Assembly: GCA_046331175.1 (NCBI GenBank)
Contig: JAXLRI010000007.1
Coordinates: forward strand, 124,001 to 188,000
Direction of reading: 5' to 3'
DNA: 64,000 bases
Source: JAWKIW01 sp046331175
GTDB taxonomy: Bacteria > Actinomycetota > Acidimicrobiia > Acidimicrobiales > Acidimicrobilacustridaceae
Part shown: one piece after another, positions 9,442 through 18,340 of the stretch
Layout: each line of letters starts with the position of its first letter
Position numbering within the stretch: position 1 is the first letter of the stretch
Notes under the pieces: generated by a model
Databases searched by the model: none
Seen by the model: only the letters and a program-made list of their open reading frames with translations
What the model was told of the DNA's origin: nothing
Position numbers and translations under genes: made by a program

Positions 9442-9480
9442 GTTCCTTCCTACCACCCGGGGTGCGGGCAGACTGGCGTC

Positions 9481-10053
9481 GTGGCGCCCGACGACGACCT
9501 GTGTCCCCCGCCGGTCGCCGGCGCCTGGCGCTCGGCCACCGCGGCGTCGCGGGCCCGACGCGGGCCGGTGCGGGTGGCCGTGCTGGCCGACACCCACCTC
9601 CGGGCCGGTGGGCGGGCGCTCCCCGACGCCGCGTGGGAGGTCGTCCGCACCGCCGACGTGGTGCTGCACGCCGGCGACGTGGTCGAGGCGCACCTGCTCG
9701 ACGAGCTGGGATCGGTGGCACCGGTGCACGCCGTGCTCGGCAACAACGACCACGGCCTCGAGCGCCTGCTGCCCGAGCGCCTCGAGCTCGCCCTGGGCGG
9801 CGTGCGGATCGCGATGGTGCACGACTCGGGGGCGCGCGCCGGTCGCCCCGCCCGCCTCCGCCGCTGGTTCCCCGAGGCCGACGTCGTCGTGTTCGGCCAC
9901 AGCCACGACCCGGTCGACGAGGCCGGCATCGACGGCCAGCGCCTCTTCAACCCCGGCTCGCCCACCCAGCGCCGCCGCCAGCCGCGCTGCTCGATGGGCG
10001 TGCTCGACCTGGACGGTGGCGCCGTGGTCGGGCACCGCATCGTCGCGATCTGA
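9481..10053 (+). CDS. YfcE/MJ0936-type metallophosphoesterase
   Basis: A 190-residue calcineurin-like phosphoesterase with all metal-binding blocks: VAVLADTHL (DxH), LHAGDVV (GD), LGNNDH (GNND) and VFGHSHDPV (GHSH). The last part LFNPGSPTQRRR is typical of the YfcE subfamily, which cleaves phosphodiesters in vitro; the cell substrate is unknown. It begins at a GTG with CAGACT 6 bases upstream, again suggesting a leaderless start. It is divergent from the DUF35/thiolase-like operon and may share its operator. Confidence 0.85.
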   Translation: MAPDDDLCPPPVAGAWRSATAASRARRGPVRVAVLADTHLRAGGRALPDAAWEVVRTADVVLHAGDVVEAHLLDELGSVAPVHAVLGNNDHGLERLLPERLELALGGVRIAMVHDSGARAGRPARLRRWFPEADVVVFGHSHDPVDEAGIDGQRLFNPGSPTQRRRQPRCSMGVLDLDGGAVVGHRIVAI

Positions 10054-10098
10054 CCGACGATCGTCGGCCCGGTCGCGCGTCGGGCCTCGGCGACGCCC

Positions 10099-10464
10099 TC
10101 AGTCGTCGTCGTCCTCGACGGCCTCGCCGTCGAGGACGCGGCCGCCTCGCTCGAAGCCCTCACGGGCGTGGGGGATCGCCTCGGCGGCGGGCAGCACCCC
10201 GAAGCCCGGCTCGGTGAGCACCACGGCGGCGGCGATCTCCTCCCACGACGCGCCGACCTCGGTGGCCAGCTGGGCGTGGCGACGCACCCCGCCGCCGTTG
10301 CGGGCCAGCACCATGACCACCATGCGGATGAGCTCGTGGGTCTTGCGATCGAGGGCCTGCAGCGACTCGATCTGGGCCAGCCAGGCGCGCTGGGCGTCGA
10401 GGAGCGAGGGGAAGACCTCGTGCATCGGCTCCTCGTACGAGAAGCTCCACTCCGACTGGCTCAC
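10099..10464 (-). CDS. Carboxymuconolactone decarboxylase/AhpD-like family protein
   Basis: A 121-residue helical protein with DRKTHELIRMVVMVLARN and RRHAQLATEVGASWEEIAAAVVLTEPGFG, the helix pair and conserved His of the CMD/AhpD fold. The CxxC of peroxidase-type AhpD is missing (GGGVRRH in that place), so it is not expected to be a thiol peroxidase. An acidic tail ends the protein. It stands alone between the convergent phosphoesterase and the divergent coiled-coil gene. Function unknown. Confidence 0.65.
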   Translation of the reverse strand: MSQSEWSFSYEEPMHEVFPSLLDAQRAWLAQIESLQALDRKTHELIRMVVMVLARNGGGVRRHAQLATEVGASWEEIAAAVVLTEPGFGVLPAAEAIPHAREGFERGGRVLDGEAVEDDDD

Positions 10465-10565
10465 GTCGCTCTCCTCGGGGCTGGTCGCGGCTCGGGCCGA
10501 CGGCCCCGCACCCTACCGCCGGGGCGTGCCGTAGGCTTCCGCCCACGCTGCCCGGGGGGTGGGTG

Positions 10566-11099
10566 ATGGAGCTGGTGCCCGAGTCCGAGATCGAGACCGA
10601 CCTCGACGTCGAGCCGGTCGTCCGCCGGGGCGCGGCGCCGACCGACGACCACGCTCGGCCGCGGCCGCCCCGACCGGGGGGTGCGCTGCGGTGGGTGGTG
10701 GTGCTGGCCGAGGAGGTGGCGATGGTCCCGTGGACCATCCGCCAGACCCGCCACGCCCTGGTCTCGCTGCCCGACCGCCTCGACCGGCTGACCGACGCGC
10801 TCGAGGAGACGATGGAGAGCCTCAACGACACGCTCCCCCGCCTCAACGGCGTGATGGCCGACGTCACCGACGGCATCGGCAGCGTCGACCGCTCCGTGCA
10901 CGACCTCACCGGCGAGCTGGGCAAGACCGTGTTCGCCCTCGACCGGCTGCTGCCCGAGCTGTCCGGGATGATCAGCGCCATGGACGAGCGCATGTCCCAC
11001 ATGGACGACACGGTCTCCGAGCTGGGATCGATGGCCCGCGGCATCCTGGGGTCCATCCCCGGCGTGCGCCGCTCGGTCCGCCGCCCCGCCGCCGGCTGA
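10566..11099 (+). CDS. Hypothetical coiled-coil protein, possibly membrane-associated
   Basis: A 177-residue protein I do not recognise. Residues 1-40 are acidic and Pro/Arg-rich; GGALRWVVVLAEEVAMVPWTI is a short amphipathic or membrane-peripheral stretch; residues 65-160 are a long heptad-like helix (LPDRLDRLTDALEETMESL ...) suggesting a coiled coil. A GTG at 10563 is a second possible start, but GGGGGG at 10554-10559 is better spaced for ATG 10566. It is followed 32 bases later by a small membrane protein on the same strand, probably co-transcribed. Confidence 0.6.
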   Translation: MELVPESEIETDLDVEPVVRRGAAPTDDHARPRPPRPGGALRWVVVLAEEVAMVPWTIRQTRHALVSLPDRLDRLTDALEETMESLNDTLPRLNGVMADVTDGIGSVDRSVHDLTGELGKTVFALDRLLPELSGMISAMDERMSHMDDTVSELGSMARGILGSIPGVRRSVRRPAAG

Positions 11100-11131
11100 C
11101 ATCCCATCGGCAAGGCGCGGCGGGCGTCGGC

Positions 11132-11563
11132 GTGGAGATCATCTTCGAGCTCCTGTTCCAGCTCGTGTTCGAGGTGATCCTCGAAACCCTCTTCCACCTC
11201 GGCTGGGAGGCCACCAGCACCACCATGCGCAACCCGGTCGGCCGCATCACGGCCGGCGCGGTCGTCGGCCTCGGGCTGGGCGTCGCGTGGGGCGTCCATG
11301 TGGCGGGCACGGGGCGCACCGCCACTCCGACGAGCCTCTACGTCTGCGTGGTGCTGGCCGTCGGCTCGGCCGTGGTGGCCGTCGTTCGCCAGCTCCAGGA
11401 ACCAGCACCCGGCGACGAGGCCTCCAGCACGCCCGCCTCCCCGCGGGACGACCGCATCTGGCAGTGGCCGTGGCACTGGCCATCGGACCGCTTCGTGGGC
11501 TTCGCGCTCCTCAACATGGCGCTGGCACTCGGGATCGCCATCGGCTTCCGGCCGCCGACCTGA
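11132..11563 (+). CDS. Small hypothetical membrane protein
   Basis: A 143-residue protein beginning at a GTG (VEIIFELLFQLVFEVILETLFHLGW), with an N-terminal amphipathic/hydrophobic helix, transmembrane segments around ITAGAVVGLGLGVAWGVHV and SLYVCVVLAVGSAVVAVV, and a final one around FALLNMALALGIAIGF. No family recognised. It follows the coiled-coil gene by 32 bases and ends 24 bases from the convergent fused acyl-CoA dehydrogenase gene. Confidence 0.6.
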   Translation: MEIIFELLFQLVFEVILETLFHLGWEATSTTMRNPVGRITAGAVVGLGLGVAWGVHVAGTGRTATPTSLYVCVVLAVGSAVVAVVRQLQEPAPGDEASSTPASPRDDRIWQWPWHWPSDRFVGFALLNMALALGIAIGFRPPT

Positions 11564-11587
11564 CCCCCGCTCGCCGCCGACCCTCGC

Positions 11588-13861
11588 TCAGGGGTCCTTG
11601 GGGAGGTCGAGGAGGCGCTCGGCGATCACGTTGCGCTGGATGTCGGAGGTGCCGCCGGCGATCGACAGCGCCCGGTTGCCGAGGAAGCCGCTGACCCAGG
11701 CGGCGGCGTCGCCGTCGGCGGCCGCCGCCTGCGGCCCGAGCAGCGCCAGGCCCGCCTCCTGCACGGCCTGCTCGTGCTCGACGCCGAGCAGCTTGCGCAC
11801 GCTCGACTCGGCGCCCGGCTCGGCCCCGTGCAGCGCCCGCAGGGTCGACCGCAGACCGAGCACGGCGACGGCCTGGGCCTCGGCCACCAGGGCGCCGAGC
11901 CGGTCGGCCAGCACGGGGTCGGTGGCGAGGCGGTCGCCGGCCATGCCGAGGACCACCTCGAGCCCGGGACCGAACGACGAGCCCGACCCCATCGACACCC
12001 GCTCGTTGGCGAGCGTGGTGCGGGCGGCCTCCCAACCGCCGCCGACCGGACCGATCACGCAGTCGTCGGGCACCAGCACCTCGTCGAAGAAGACCTCGTT
12101 GAACATGGCGGCGCCGGTGAGCTCGCGCAGCGGGCGGATCTCGATGCCGGGGCTGGCCATGTCGACGGCGAAGCAGGTGATGCCCTCGTGCTTGGCGACG
12201 TCGGGATCGGTGCGGGCGAGGCACAGCCCCCACTGGGCGACGTGGGCCAGCGTGGTCCACACCTTCTGGCCGGTGAGCCGCCAGCCACGCCCGGCGTCGT
12301 CGCGCTCGGCCCGCATGGCCAGCGACGCGAGGTCGCTGCCGGCGCCCGGCTCGCTGAAGAGCTGGCACCACAGCACCTCACCCCGCAGCGACGGCGGGAC
12401 GAACCGCTCCTGCTGCTCGGTGGTGCCGTGGGCGATGATCGTCGGCAGCACCCAGGCCGCGACCTGCAGGTGCGGGCGGCGGAGGCGGGCGGCGGTGAAC
12501 ACCTGGTCGATGACGAGCTGCTCGACGGCGCCGGCGTCACGGCCCCACGGCGCCGGCCAGTGCGGCACGAGGTAGCCGGCGTCGGCGACGGCGGCGTTCC
12601 ACTCGGGCTTGGGACGGGCCTGCACGTCGGCGACGAACGCCTCGACCTCGGCCCGGTGGGCCTCGGCCTCGGGCGGCAGCGACAGCGAGAGCGAGCGACG
12701 GGTGATGGCCGCCGGGCCGCCGTCGACGAGGCGGCCCCGCCAATCGGATCCGCCGCCCAGCCACTGGTGCACGGACAGCGCCCGCTTGGCGTAGAGGTGG
12801 GCGTCGTGGTCCCAGGTGTAGCCGATGCCGCCGAGCACCTGGATGCCGTCCTTGGCCACCTCGAGGGCGTCGTCGGCCACGATGGCGGCGACGACGAGCG
12901 CGGTCTGGGTGGCCTGGGCGGTGGCCTCGCTGCTGGTCGGGTCGTTCGCCGCGTCGTCAGCAGCACGGGCGGCGTCCCAGGCCAGGGCGCGCGACCGCTC
13001 GAGGCGCAGGAGCATGCCGGCGCAGCGGTGCTTGACCGCCTGGAACTGGCCGATGGGCCGGCCGAACTGCTCGCGCACGGCGGCGTAGGCCGCGGCCGTG
13101 CCGACCGACCACGCCATGGCGCCGGCGGCTTCGGCGGCGGCCAGCACGACGGCGAGCTGGTCGACGGGATCGATGCCCGCCTCGCTCGCTCCGCGTCCCA
13201 GGACGGCGTTCGACGGGACGGGAGCTTCGTCGAGGACGACGTCGGCCACCGGCCGGGTGCCGTCGACCGACGATCGGGCGACGAGCTGCACGCCGGGGTC
13301 ACCGCGGCGCACCACGAACCAGTCGTCGCCGGCCGGGACCACGACCACGTCGGCCAAGGCGCCGCCGAGCACGGCCTCGGCCCGCCCGGTCAGCACGACG
13401 CCGTGCTGCTCGCCGTCGCCGTCGGTCGTGGCCGTCACCTCGCCGGTGGCCGTCAGCTCGGTCGTGGCCCGGCGAGCGACCGCGCCCGTCGTCGACCCGT
13501 CGACCAGACCCGGCAGCCACGCCGCCCGCTGCTCGTCGCCGCCGAGCGCCTGGATGACCGCCGAGGCGGCGACGGTGGGCAGGAACGCGCCGGGGGCACA
13601 GGCCCGGCCCAGCTCCTCGAGCACCACCGCCAGCTCGACCAGCCCGTAGCCCTGGCCGCCGTGGGCCTCGTCGACGTGGAGGCCGAGCCACCCGAGGGCG
13701 GCCAGGTCGTCCCAGAAGGGTGGCCGCACCGGCTCGACGGGCGGGTCCTCGTCGAGCACCGCCTTGGTCGCGACCGGGTCGACGTGGGCCTCGGCCCAGC
13801 GGCGGGCGGTGGCGTGGAGCTCGAGGTGCTCGTCGTCGAGGCCGAGGGTGCCGAGCTGCAT
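11588..13861 (-). CDS. Fused two-domain acyl-CoA dehydrogenase (FadE34-like)
   Basis: A 757-residue protein holding two acyl-CoA dehydrogenase folds in a row: residues 1-385 (small-subunit type, with VREQFGRPIGQFQAVKHR and QVLGGIGYTWDHDAHLYAKRA) and about 400-757 (large-subunit type, with WCQLFSEPGAGSDLAS, LTGQKVWTT, FNEVFFDEVLVPDD and AGGTSDIQRNVIAERLL). This is the arrangement of mycobacterial FadE34, where one chain replaces an alpha2beta2 pair. It oxidises an acyl-CoA to the enoyl-CoA using FAD. The usual Glu of YEGT is Gly here, so the base must lie elsewhere. It shares an operator-bearing intergenic region with the amidohydrolase. Confidence 0.9.
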   Translation of the reverse strand: MQLGTLGLDDEHLELHATARRWAEAHVDPVATKAVLDEDPPVEPVRPPFWDDLAALGWLGLHVDEAHGGQGYGLVELAVVLEELGRACAPGAFLPTVAASAVIQALGGDEQRAAWLPGLVDGSTTGAVARRATTELTATGEVTATTDGDGEQHGVVLTGRAEAVLGGALADVVVVPAGDDWFVVRRGDPGVQLVARSSVDGTRPVADVVLDEAPVPSNAVLGRGASEAGIDPVDQLAVVLAAAEAAGAMAWSVGTAAAYAAVREQFGRPIGQFQAVKHRCAGMLLRLERSRALAWDAARAADDAANDPTSSEATAQATQTALVVAAIVADDALEVAKDGIQVLGGIGYTWDHDAHLYAKRALSVHQWLGGGSDWRGRLVDGGPAAITRRSLSLSLPPEAEAHRAEVEAFVADVQARPKPEWNAAVADAGYLVPHWPAPWGRDAGAVEQLVIDQVFTAARLRRPHLQVAAWVLPTIIAHGTTEQQERFVPPSLRGEVLWCQLFSEPGAGSDLASLAMRAERDDAGRGWRLTGQKVWTTLAHVAQWGLCLARTDPDVAKHEGITCFAVDMASPGIEIRPLRELTGAAMFNEVFFDEVLVPDDCVIGPVGGGWEAARTTLANERVSMGSGSSFGPGLEVVLGMAGDRLATDPVLADRLGALVAEAQAVAVLGLRSTLRALHGAEPGAESSVRKLLGVEHEQAVQEAGLALLGPQAAAADGDAAAWVSGFLGNRALSIAGGTSDIQRNVIAERLLDLPKDP

Positions 13862-13951
13862 GCGGTGGGGCTCCTGGCGGGCGGCGGAAGGGGCGGGGGC
13901 GGGACCGGATGGCGCACGGCGCCGGCCGGTTGACGCTCCGGTCCGCCGAAC

Positions 13952-13967
13952 CTGACAATCGTGTCAT
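13952..13967. promoter_or_regulatory. Operator-like palindrome, copy 2
   Basis: CTGACAATCGTGTCAT, the most diverged in its centre and with one outer mismatch, but giving a perfect TGACA-N4-TGTCA core. It lies between the divergent fused acyl-CoA dehydrogenase (90 bases away) and the amidohydrolase (45 bases away). Confidence 0.65.
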
Positions 13968-14012
13968 AGTCGAGGGGGGACGCCGGGGGGCCGGCGCTCG
14001 AGAGGGGGGACC

Positions 14013-15083
14013 ATGGCCGTCGTCGACGCCGACGCCCACGTGAACGAGGAGCCACTGGCCTGGGCCGAGCTGGCCGAGGCCCACCCGGGGTGGCTGCAGG
14101 CCGGCCGGTCGGGCGAGCGATGGGTCGCCGAGATCGCCGGCAAGCTCTACCCGGTGCAGGAGGGGCCCGGCTGCGGCGTGCCCATCGACGCCGCCGTGAG
14201 CCAGGCCGCCGCCGCCGGCGCCGCCGACCTCGACCAGCGGCTGGCCGACATGGACGCCGAGGGCATCGACGTCCAGGTGCTGTTCGGCGGGCTGGTCATC
14301 GGTCTCACGTCGTTCGACGATGCCGGCTTCGCCCTCGACTTCGCCCAGGCGTACAACGACTGGCTGCTCGACAAGGTGTGCGCCCACTCCCCCGAGCGGC
14401 TCAAGGGCGTCGCCGTGGCGCCGGCCCAGGACGTGGCCCGCGCCGTCGGCGAGATCGAGCGGGCGGCCGAGAAGGGCGCGGTCGCGGTGACGGTGCCGCC
14501 GGTGATCGGCGACCGGAACCTCGACGACCCGTCGCTGCTGCCGCTGTTCGAGGCGGCCGACGACCTCGACCTGGCCGTGTGCGTGCACTCGGCGCCGGGC
14601 ATGAACGTGCCCCTGCCGGCCGCCGGCCGCTTCGCCAACTACGCACAGGTGCACTGCCTGTCGTTCCCCGTCGACCAGATGGTGGCGCTGACCGCGCTGG
14701 CCATGGGCGGCGTGCTCGACCGCTTCCCCGCGCTGCGGGTGGGCTTCATGGAGTCGGGCATCGGGTGGGTGCCGTACTTCGTGCACCGCATGCACGAGCA
14801 CCACGAGAAGCTCTCGCACCTGCTGCCGCACCTCGAGACCGATCCGCGCGACCTGCTGGCGCGCGGCCAGTGCTTCTTCAGCTTCGAGGCCGAGGAGCCG
14901 CTGCTCGAGCAGTGCGTCGCCGAGCTGGGGCCGGATGCGTGGGTGTACGCATCGGACTACCCGCACTGGGACTCGGACTTCCCCGGCACCGTCGCCGAGT
15001 GCCGCGAGAAGGCCGCCGCCCTCGGCCCCGAGGTCACCGACCGCCTGCTCGCCGCCAACGCCACCCGCCTGTACGGGTTGTAG
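14013..15083 (+). CDS. Amidohydrolase-2 family hydrolase/decarboxylase
   Basis: A 356-residue TIM-barrel protein of the amidohydrolase-related family (the group of ACMS decarboxylase and similar enzymes). Metal-site features are DADAHV near residue 5, the His of LAVCVHSAPG near 194, and YASDYPHWDSDFP near the C-terminus with its Asp. Substrate cannot be assigned; these proteins often act on cyclic or aromatic carboxylates. SD GAGGGGGGA is close to the ATG. The palindrome upstream is shared with the divergent dehydrogenase, suggesting a role in the same catabolic regulon. Confidence 0.8.
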   Translation: MAVVDADAHVNEEPLAWAELAEAHPGWLQAGRSGERWVAEIAGKLYPVQEGPGCGVPIDAAVSQAAAAGAADLDQRLADMDAEGIDVQVLFGGLVIGLTSFDDAGFALDFAQAYNDWLLDKVCAHSPERLKGVAVAPAQDVARAVGEIERAAEKGAVAVTVPPVIGDRNLDDPSLLPLFEAADDLDLAVCVHSAPGMNVPLPAAGRFANYAQVHCLSFPVDQMVALTALAMGGVLDRFPALRVGFMESGIGWVPYFVHRMHEHHEKLSHLLPHLETDPRDLLARGQCFFSFEAEEPLLEQCVAELGPDAWVYASDYPHWDSDFPGTVAECREKAAALGPEVTDRLLAANATRLYGL

Positions 15084-15129
15084 GGGCGCGGAGACCGCTG
15101 GCGGCCGGTCGGTCGGTGACCACCCATGG

Positions 15130-15582
15130 CTACCGCCGCACACCGGAGGACGGGACGACGATCCCGCAGCGCACCAGCTCCATGGCGAGTGTCACGTGGG
15201 CGTCCATCCCCTCGCTGGTGACCAGCTGGTCGTCGGTGACCAGACCCGGCCGACCGGAGGCGTAGGCGTCGTGGATCCGTGCCGCCTCCTGCTCGAGGAC
15301 CGCGAGGGCCGGGCGCGTCTGGGGGTCGGCCTGAGACGCCGCTTCCGCCAGCCGCCGCCGCAGCTCCTCCGCCGAGGCGGCATCGGTGGGACGGGGCGCC
15401 TCCGAGACGACCCGCAGAGCGTCGCAGTAGGCAGCGTCCTCGGGCGCCGGGATCGTCGTCGGCGTTCCGGTCGGACCCGGCGCGGTACCGGCGCAACCGA
15501 TGGGGGCCACGGCGACGAGCGCCGTCATCACGACGACTCGCCTGAGCCGCCGCCCCCGACCTGCCCGCTCCACGCCACGCAT
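15130..15582 (-). CDS. Hypothetical exported protein, possible lipoprotein
   Basis: A 150-residue protein with an Arg-rich n-region (RRLRR), a hydrophobic core (VVVMTALVAVAPI) and a possible lipidation Cys at residue 30 (PIGCAG; Pro at -3 is not ideal). The mature part starts Thr/Pro-rich, then is helical with two further Cys residues. No family recognised. It converges with the amidohydrolase and is divergent from the alpha/beta hydrolase. Confidence 0.6.
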   Translation of the reverse strand: MRGVERAGRGRRLRRVVVMTALVAVAPIGCAGTAPGPTGTPTTIPAPEDAAYCDALRVVSEAPRPTDAASAEELRRRLAEAASQADPQTRPALAVLEQEAARIHDAYASGRPGLVTDDQLVTSEGMDAHVTLAMELVRCGIVVPSSGVRR

Positions 15583-15690
15583 GTGCCGAAACACTTCCAC
15601 GGTCGGGCCAGGTGACGCCGGCGGAGTTGGCAGACTGAGGTCACGCCACCGGCGCCGACCTCTGCCCGCTGGCCCGACCGGGAGGTCCCC

Positions 15691-16584
15691 GTGCACTACG
15701 ACGAGTTCGGCTTGCTCCACGAGAACGCCGCCGAAGCCGGCCTGCGCCTCGAGCCGGGCGCGCTGCCGGCGGTGCGCCGCGTGTTCGTCGACGTGCCGAG
15801 CGGCCACCAGCTCAGCGCGCTGATGTGGGGCCAGGAGCCGCCCGAGATCGTCCTGCTGCACGGCGGCGCCCAGAACGCCCACACGTGGGACACCGTCCTG
15901 CTGGCGCTGGGTCGGCCCGCGGTGGCCCTCGACCTGCCCGGGCACGGGCACAGCCAGTGGCGCGAAACCAAGGACTACCGGCCGCCGGCCATGGCCGACG
16001 ACGTCGCCGCCGCCATCGTCGAGCTGGCGCCGTCGGCACACACGCTGGTCGGCATGTCGCTCGGGGGCCTGACCGCGGTGGCGACGCTGGCCGCCCACCC
16101 GCAGCTCGTCGAGCGCATCGCGGTGGTCGACGTGACCCCCGGGGTCAACCGCGACAAGGCCGCCGAGATCACCGCCTTCATCTCCGGTCCCGAGACCTTC
16201 GCCAGCTTCGACGAGATCCTCGAGCGGACCATCGCCTTCAACCCGACGCGGTCCGAGGCATCGCTGCGGCGCGGCGTGCTGCACAACGCCAAGCCGCTCG
16301 ACGACGGCACGTGGGTCTGGCGGTACGACCTGCCGACCGGCGAGCGGCTCGAGGACCTCGACGTGCGCTTCGCCGACCTGTGGGAGGCCTTCGGCGCCAT
16401 CGAGCAGCCGATGCTGTTCCTGCGCGGCGGCACGTCGCCGGTGGTCGACGACGACGACGTGGCCGAGCTGCGCCGCCGCAAGCCCGACGTCGAGGTCGTG
16501 GTGGTCGACGGCGCCGGCCACTCCATCCAGGGCGACCGCCCCGTCGAGCTGGCCGAGCTGCTCGAGCGCTTCATCACCGGCTGA
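15691..16584 (+). CDS. Alpha/beta-hydrolase fold protein
   Basis: A 297-residue hydrolase with oxyanion strand VLLHGGAQNAHTWD, nucleophile elbow GMSLGG (Ser) near residue 119, the acidic residue after LFLRGG, and catalytic His in DGAGHSIQGDRP. GTG start at 15691. Substrate unknown; a similar hydrolase at 25887-26792 shares LHGG, GxSLGG and KAGH/GAGH, so the two are probably distant paralogues. Monocistronic by its spacing. Confidence 0.82.
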   Translation: MHYDEFGLLHENAAEAGLRLEPGALPAVRRVFVDVPSGHQLSALMWGQEPPEIVLLHGGAQNAHTWDTVLLALGRPAVALDLPGHGHSQWRETKDYRPPAMADDVAAAIVELAPSAHTLVGMSLGGLTAVATLAAHPQLVERIAVVDVTPGVNRDKAAEITAFISGPETFASFDEILERTIAFNPTRSEASLRRGVLHNAKPLDDGTWVWRYDLPTGERLEDLDVRFADLWEAFGAIEQPMLFLRGGTSPVVDDDDVAELRRRKPDVEVVVVDGAGHSIQGDRPVELAELLERFITG

Positions 16585-16800
16585 GACGAGCGCCTCGGCC
16601 GGCCGGGAGCCTCCAGCCGAGGAACGGCGGCGACCCGCTCGATCTGGAGCTGCAGCGAGGGACGTTCCTGCTTCGTCGACGGCCTGGTCACGACGGCACC
16701 CGCTCGGCCCGACCCCGAGGTGCGATGGCCGCGCTCGGCGGCGGTCGGGTGACCTTCCGTCATTCCCTGGGTTTCCCTGTCATCCTGCTGTGCTCCGTAG

Positions 16801-16816
16801 CGAACAGGTGTATGAT
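16801..16816 (+). promoter_or_regulatory. Strong -10 box (TATGAT) overlapped by an SOS-box-like sequence
   Basis: TATGAT at 16811-16816 is one base from the -10 consensus and sits 6 bases before the ATG at 16823, giving a leaderless mRNA. The overlapping CGAACAGGTGTATGA resembles the actinobacterial LexA site (CGAAC-N4-GTTCG) in its left half only. This AT-rich patch stands out from its surroundings. Confidence 0.5.
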
Positions 16817-16822
16817 TTTGGC

Positions 16823-18331
16823 ATGTTCACCAGGGAGAGCTCCGAGCCGGATGCCGTCGTGGAGGGCGGCGTGGACGGCGCTGCGGCCGGTGGTTCGCCG
16901 ACGGTCGGAGCGGCGTTGGGGGCGGTCCTGGTCGAGGTCCGGGAGCTGCTGGCCGGGTTCGATCCGGCGGTGATCTCGGCGGCCGATGCGGCGGTGCTGG
17001 TCGAGCGGTTCGCCGAGCTGGAGCGGCTGGCGGCGGGGGGTCGGCTCTTGGCGGCGGGGCGGATGGCGCGCACATCGGTGTGGGCCGGTGACGGTGACGC
17101 CGATGTGGCCGCGTGGATGGCCCGCACGACGGGTCAGTCGCGCTCGGACGCGCGCAAGGACCTGGCGGCGGCCCGTGTGCTCGACGAGCTCGATGGCACC
17201 CAGGACGCGCTGCGCCAGGGCCGGTTGACCAAGGAGCAGGTCCGCGAGATCGCTCCGGCTGCGAAGGCGGCGCCGGGCGCGGAGGGCGGACTGCTCGAGG
17301 AAGCGGCCAGCGGGTCGGTGGAGGGCCTGGCCCGCAAGGCCCGCGCCGCCAAGGCCGCGGCGCGGGGCGATGGCCGTGAGGCGGTCGAGCGGGTGCGGCG
17401 GCGGCGGTGCGTCACCCACGGCCGCGGCGAGGACGGCTCCGCGTGGCTGCGAGCGGCCGGGCCACCCGACGACATCGCCAGGATCCTGGCCGGGTTGGCG
17501 CCGTGGGCCGAACAAGCGCGCCGTGCTGCGCGCGGCCGGGGTGAGGTGCTGACCGACGACCAGGCAACCTTCGATGGCCTGGTCGCGGTCGCGGCCCAAC
17601 CCGTCCCGAAGGCCGGGGCGGTCCACCCGGAGGGGGACGGCGAGGACGTCGACCTCGATGACGGCAACGATCCCGGTCTGACTGCCACGGCGGGGTCGCC
17701 GCGGTGGGCCACCAAGGTGATCGTCAACGTCGACCTGGCCGCCCTGCGCCGCGGGTTCACCATCGCCGGCGAGCGCTGCGAGATCACCGGCATCGGACCC
17801 GTCCCCGTCGCAATGGTCGACGACCTGTTGGCACGCGACGACTCCTTCCTGGCCGCCGTCGTGCGCGAAGGCACCGACATCACCAAGGTCGCCCACCTCG
17901 GGCGAGCACCCACGGCCGGCCAACGCACCGCCCTCGAAGCCGACCACACCACCTGCTGCATCGACGGCTGCCCCGACCCACCCCGCGTGATCGACCACCA
18001 CCACCGCTTCGCCGACGACGGGCCGCGCACGCTGGCCAACCTCGGACCGCTGTGCGACGACCACGACCACAGCAAGACCCACGACCGCTGGGTCCTCGTC
18101 CGCCACGGCCGATCCCGACGCCTCGTCCCACCCGGCCACCCCCTCGCCGCCGGCGCCACCCCCGGCGGCTGCGTCGACCTCGACCACCCCGACGACGGGG
18201 CCACCGCCGGCGATGCCGCGAGCGCCGACGCCGACGCCGACGCCGACGCATCGAGCACTCGCCCGGCCCCGCAGGGCCACCGGCACGACGATGCCGGGCC
18301 ACCCGCCCAGCTCGACCTCCTCGCCGGCTGA
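16823..18331 (+). CDS. 13E12 repeat family protein (DUF222 with HNH endonuclease domain)
   Basis: A 502-residue protein. The long N-terminal helical part (residues 1-300, FAELERLAAGGRLLAAGRMA ... ARKDLAAARVLDEL) is the DUF222 region; the C-terminal part has an HNH nuclease core: CCIDGCPD zinc pair, VIDHHHRF, the Asn in ANLGPLCDDHDHSKTH. Function in cells is unknown; several mycobacterial members are DNA-damage-induced. I chose ATG 16823 because a -10 box lies just before it. Near the end a GACGCC hexamer repeat encodes an Asp-Ala run (about 18225-18250). The gene is followed at once by three 71-bp repeats. Confidence 0.88.
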   Translation: MFTRESSEPDAVVEGGVDGAAAGGSPTVGAALGAVLVEVRELLAGFDPAVISAADAAVLVERFAELERLAAGGRLLAAGRMARTSVWAGDGDADVAAWMARTTGQSRSDARKDLAAARVLDELDGTQDALRQGRLTKEQVREIAPAAKAAPGAEGGLLEEAASGSVEGLARKARAAKAAARGDGREAVERVRRRRCVTHGRGEDGSAWLRAAGPPDDIARILAGLAPWAEQARRAARGRGEVLTDDQATFDGLVAVAAQPVPKAGAVHPEGDGEDVDLDDGNDPGLTATAGSPRWATKVIVNVDLAALRRGFTIAGERCEITGIGPVPVAMVDDLLARDDSFLAAVVREGTDITKVAHLGRAPTAGQRTALEADHTTCCIDGCPDPPRVIDHHHRFADDGPRTLANLGPLCDDHDHSKTHDRWVLVRHGRSRRLVPPGHPLAAGATPGGCVDLDHPDDGATAGDAASADADADADASSTRPAPQGHRHDDAGPPAQLDLLAG

Positions 18332-18340
18332 GGGCGAGCG

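Noticed and set aside
10054..10067. Palindrome CCGACGATCGTCGG after the phosphoesterase
   Set aside because: No loop and no T run, and single copy; probably chance or part of a weak terminator.
16593..16622. CCTCGGC/GCCGAGG arms after the alpha/beta hydrolase as a terminator
   Set aside because: Loop is 16 bases and no T tract follows; too weak to annotate.
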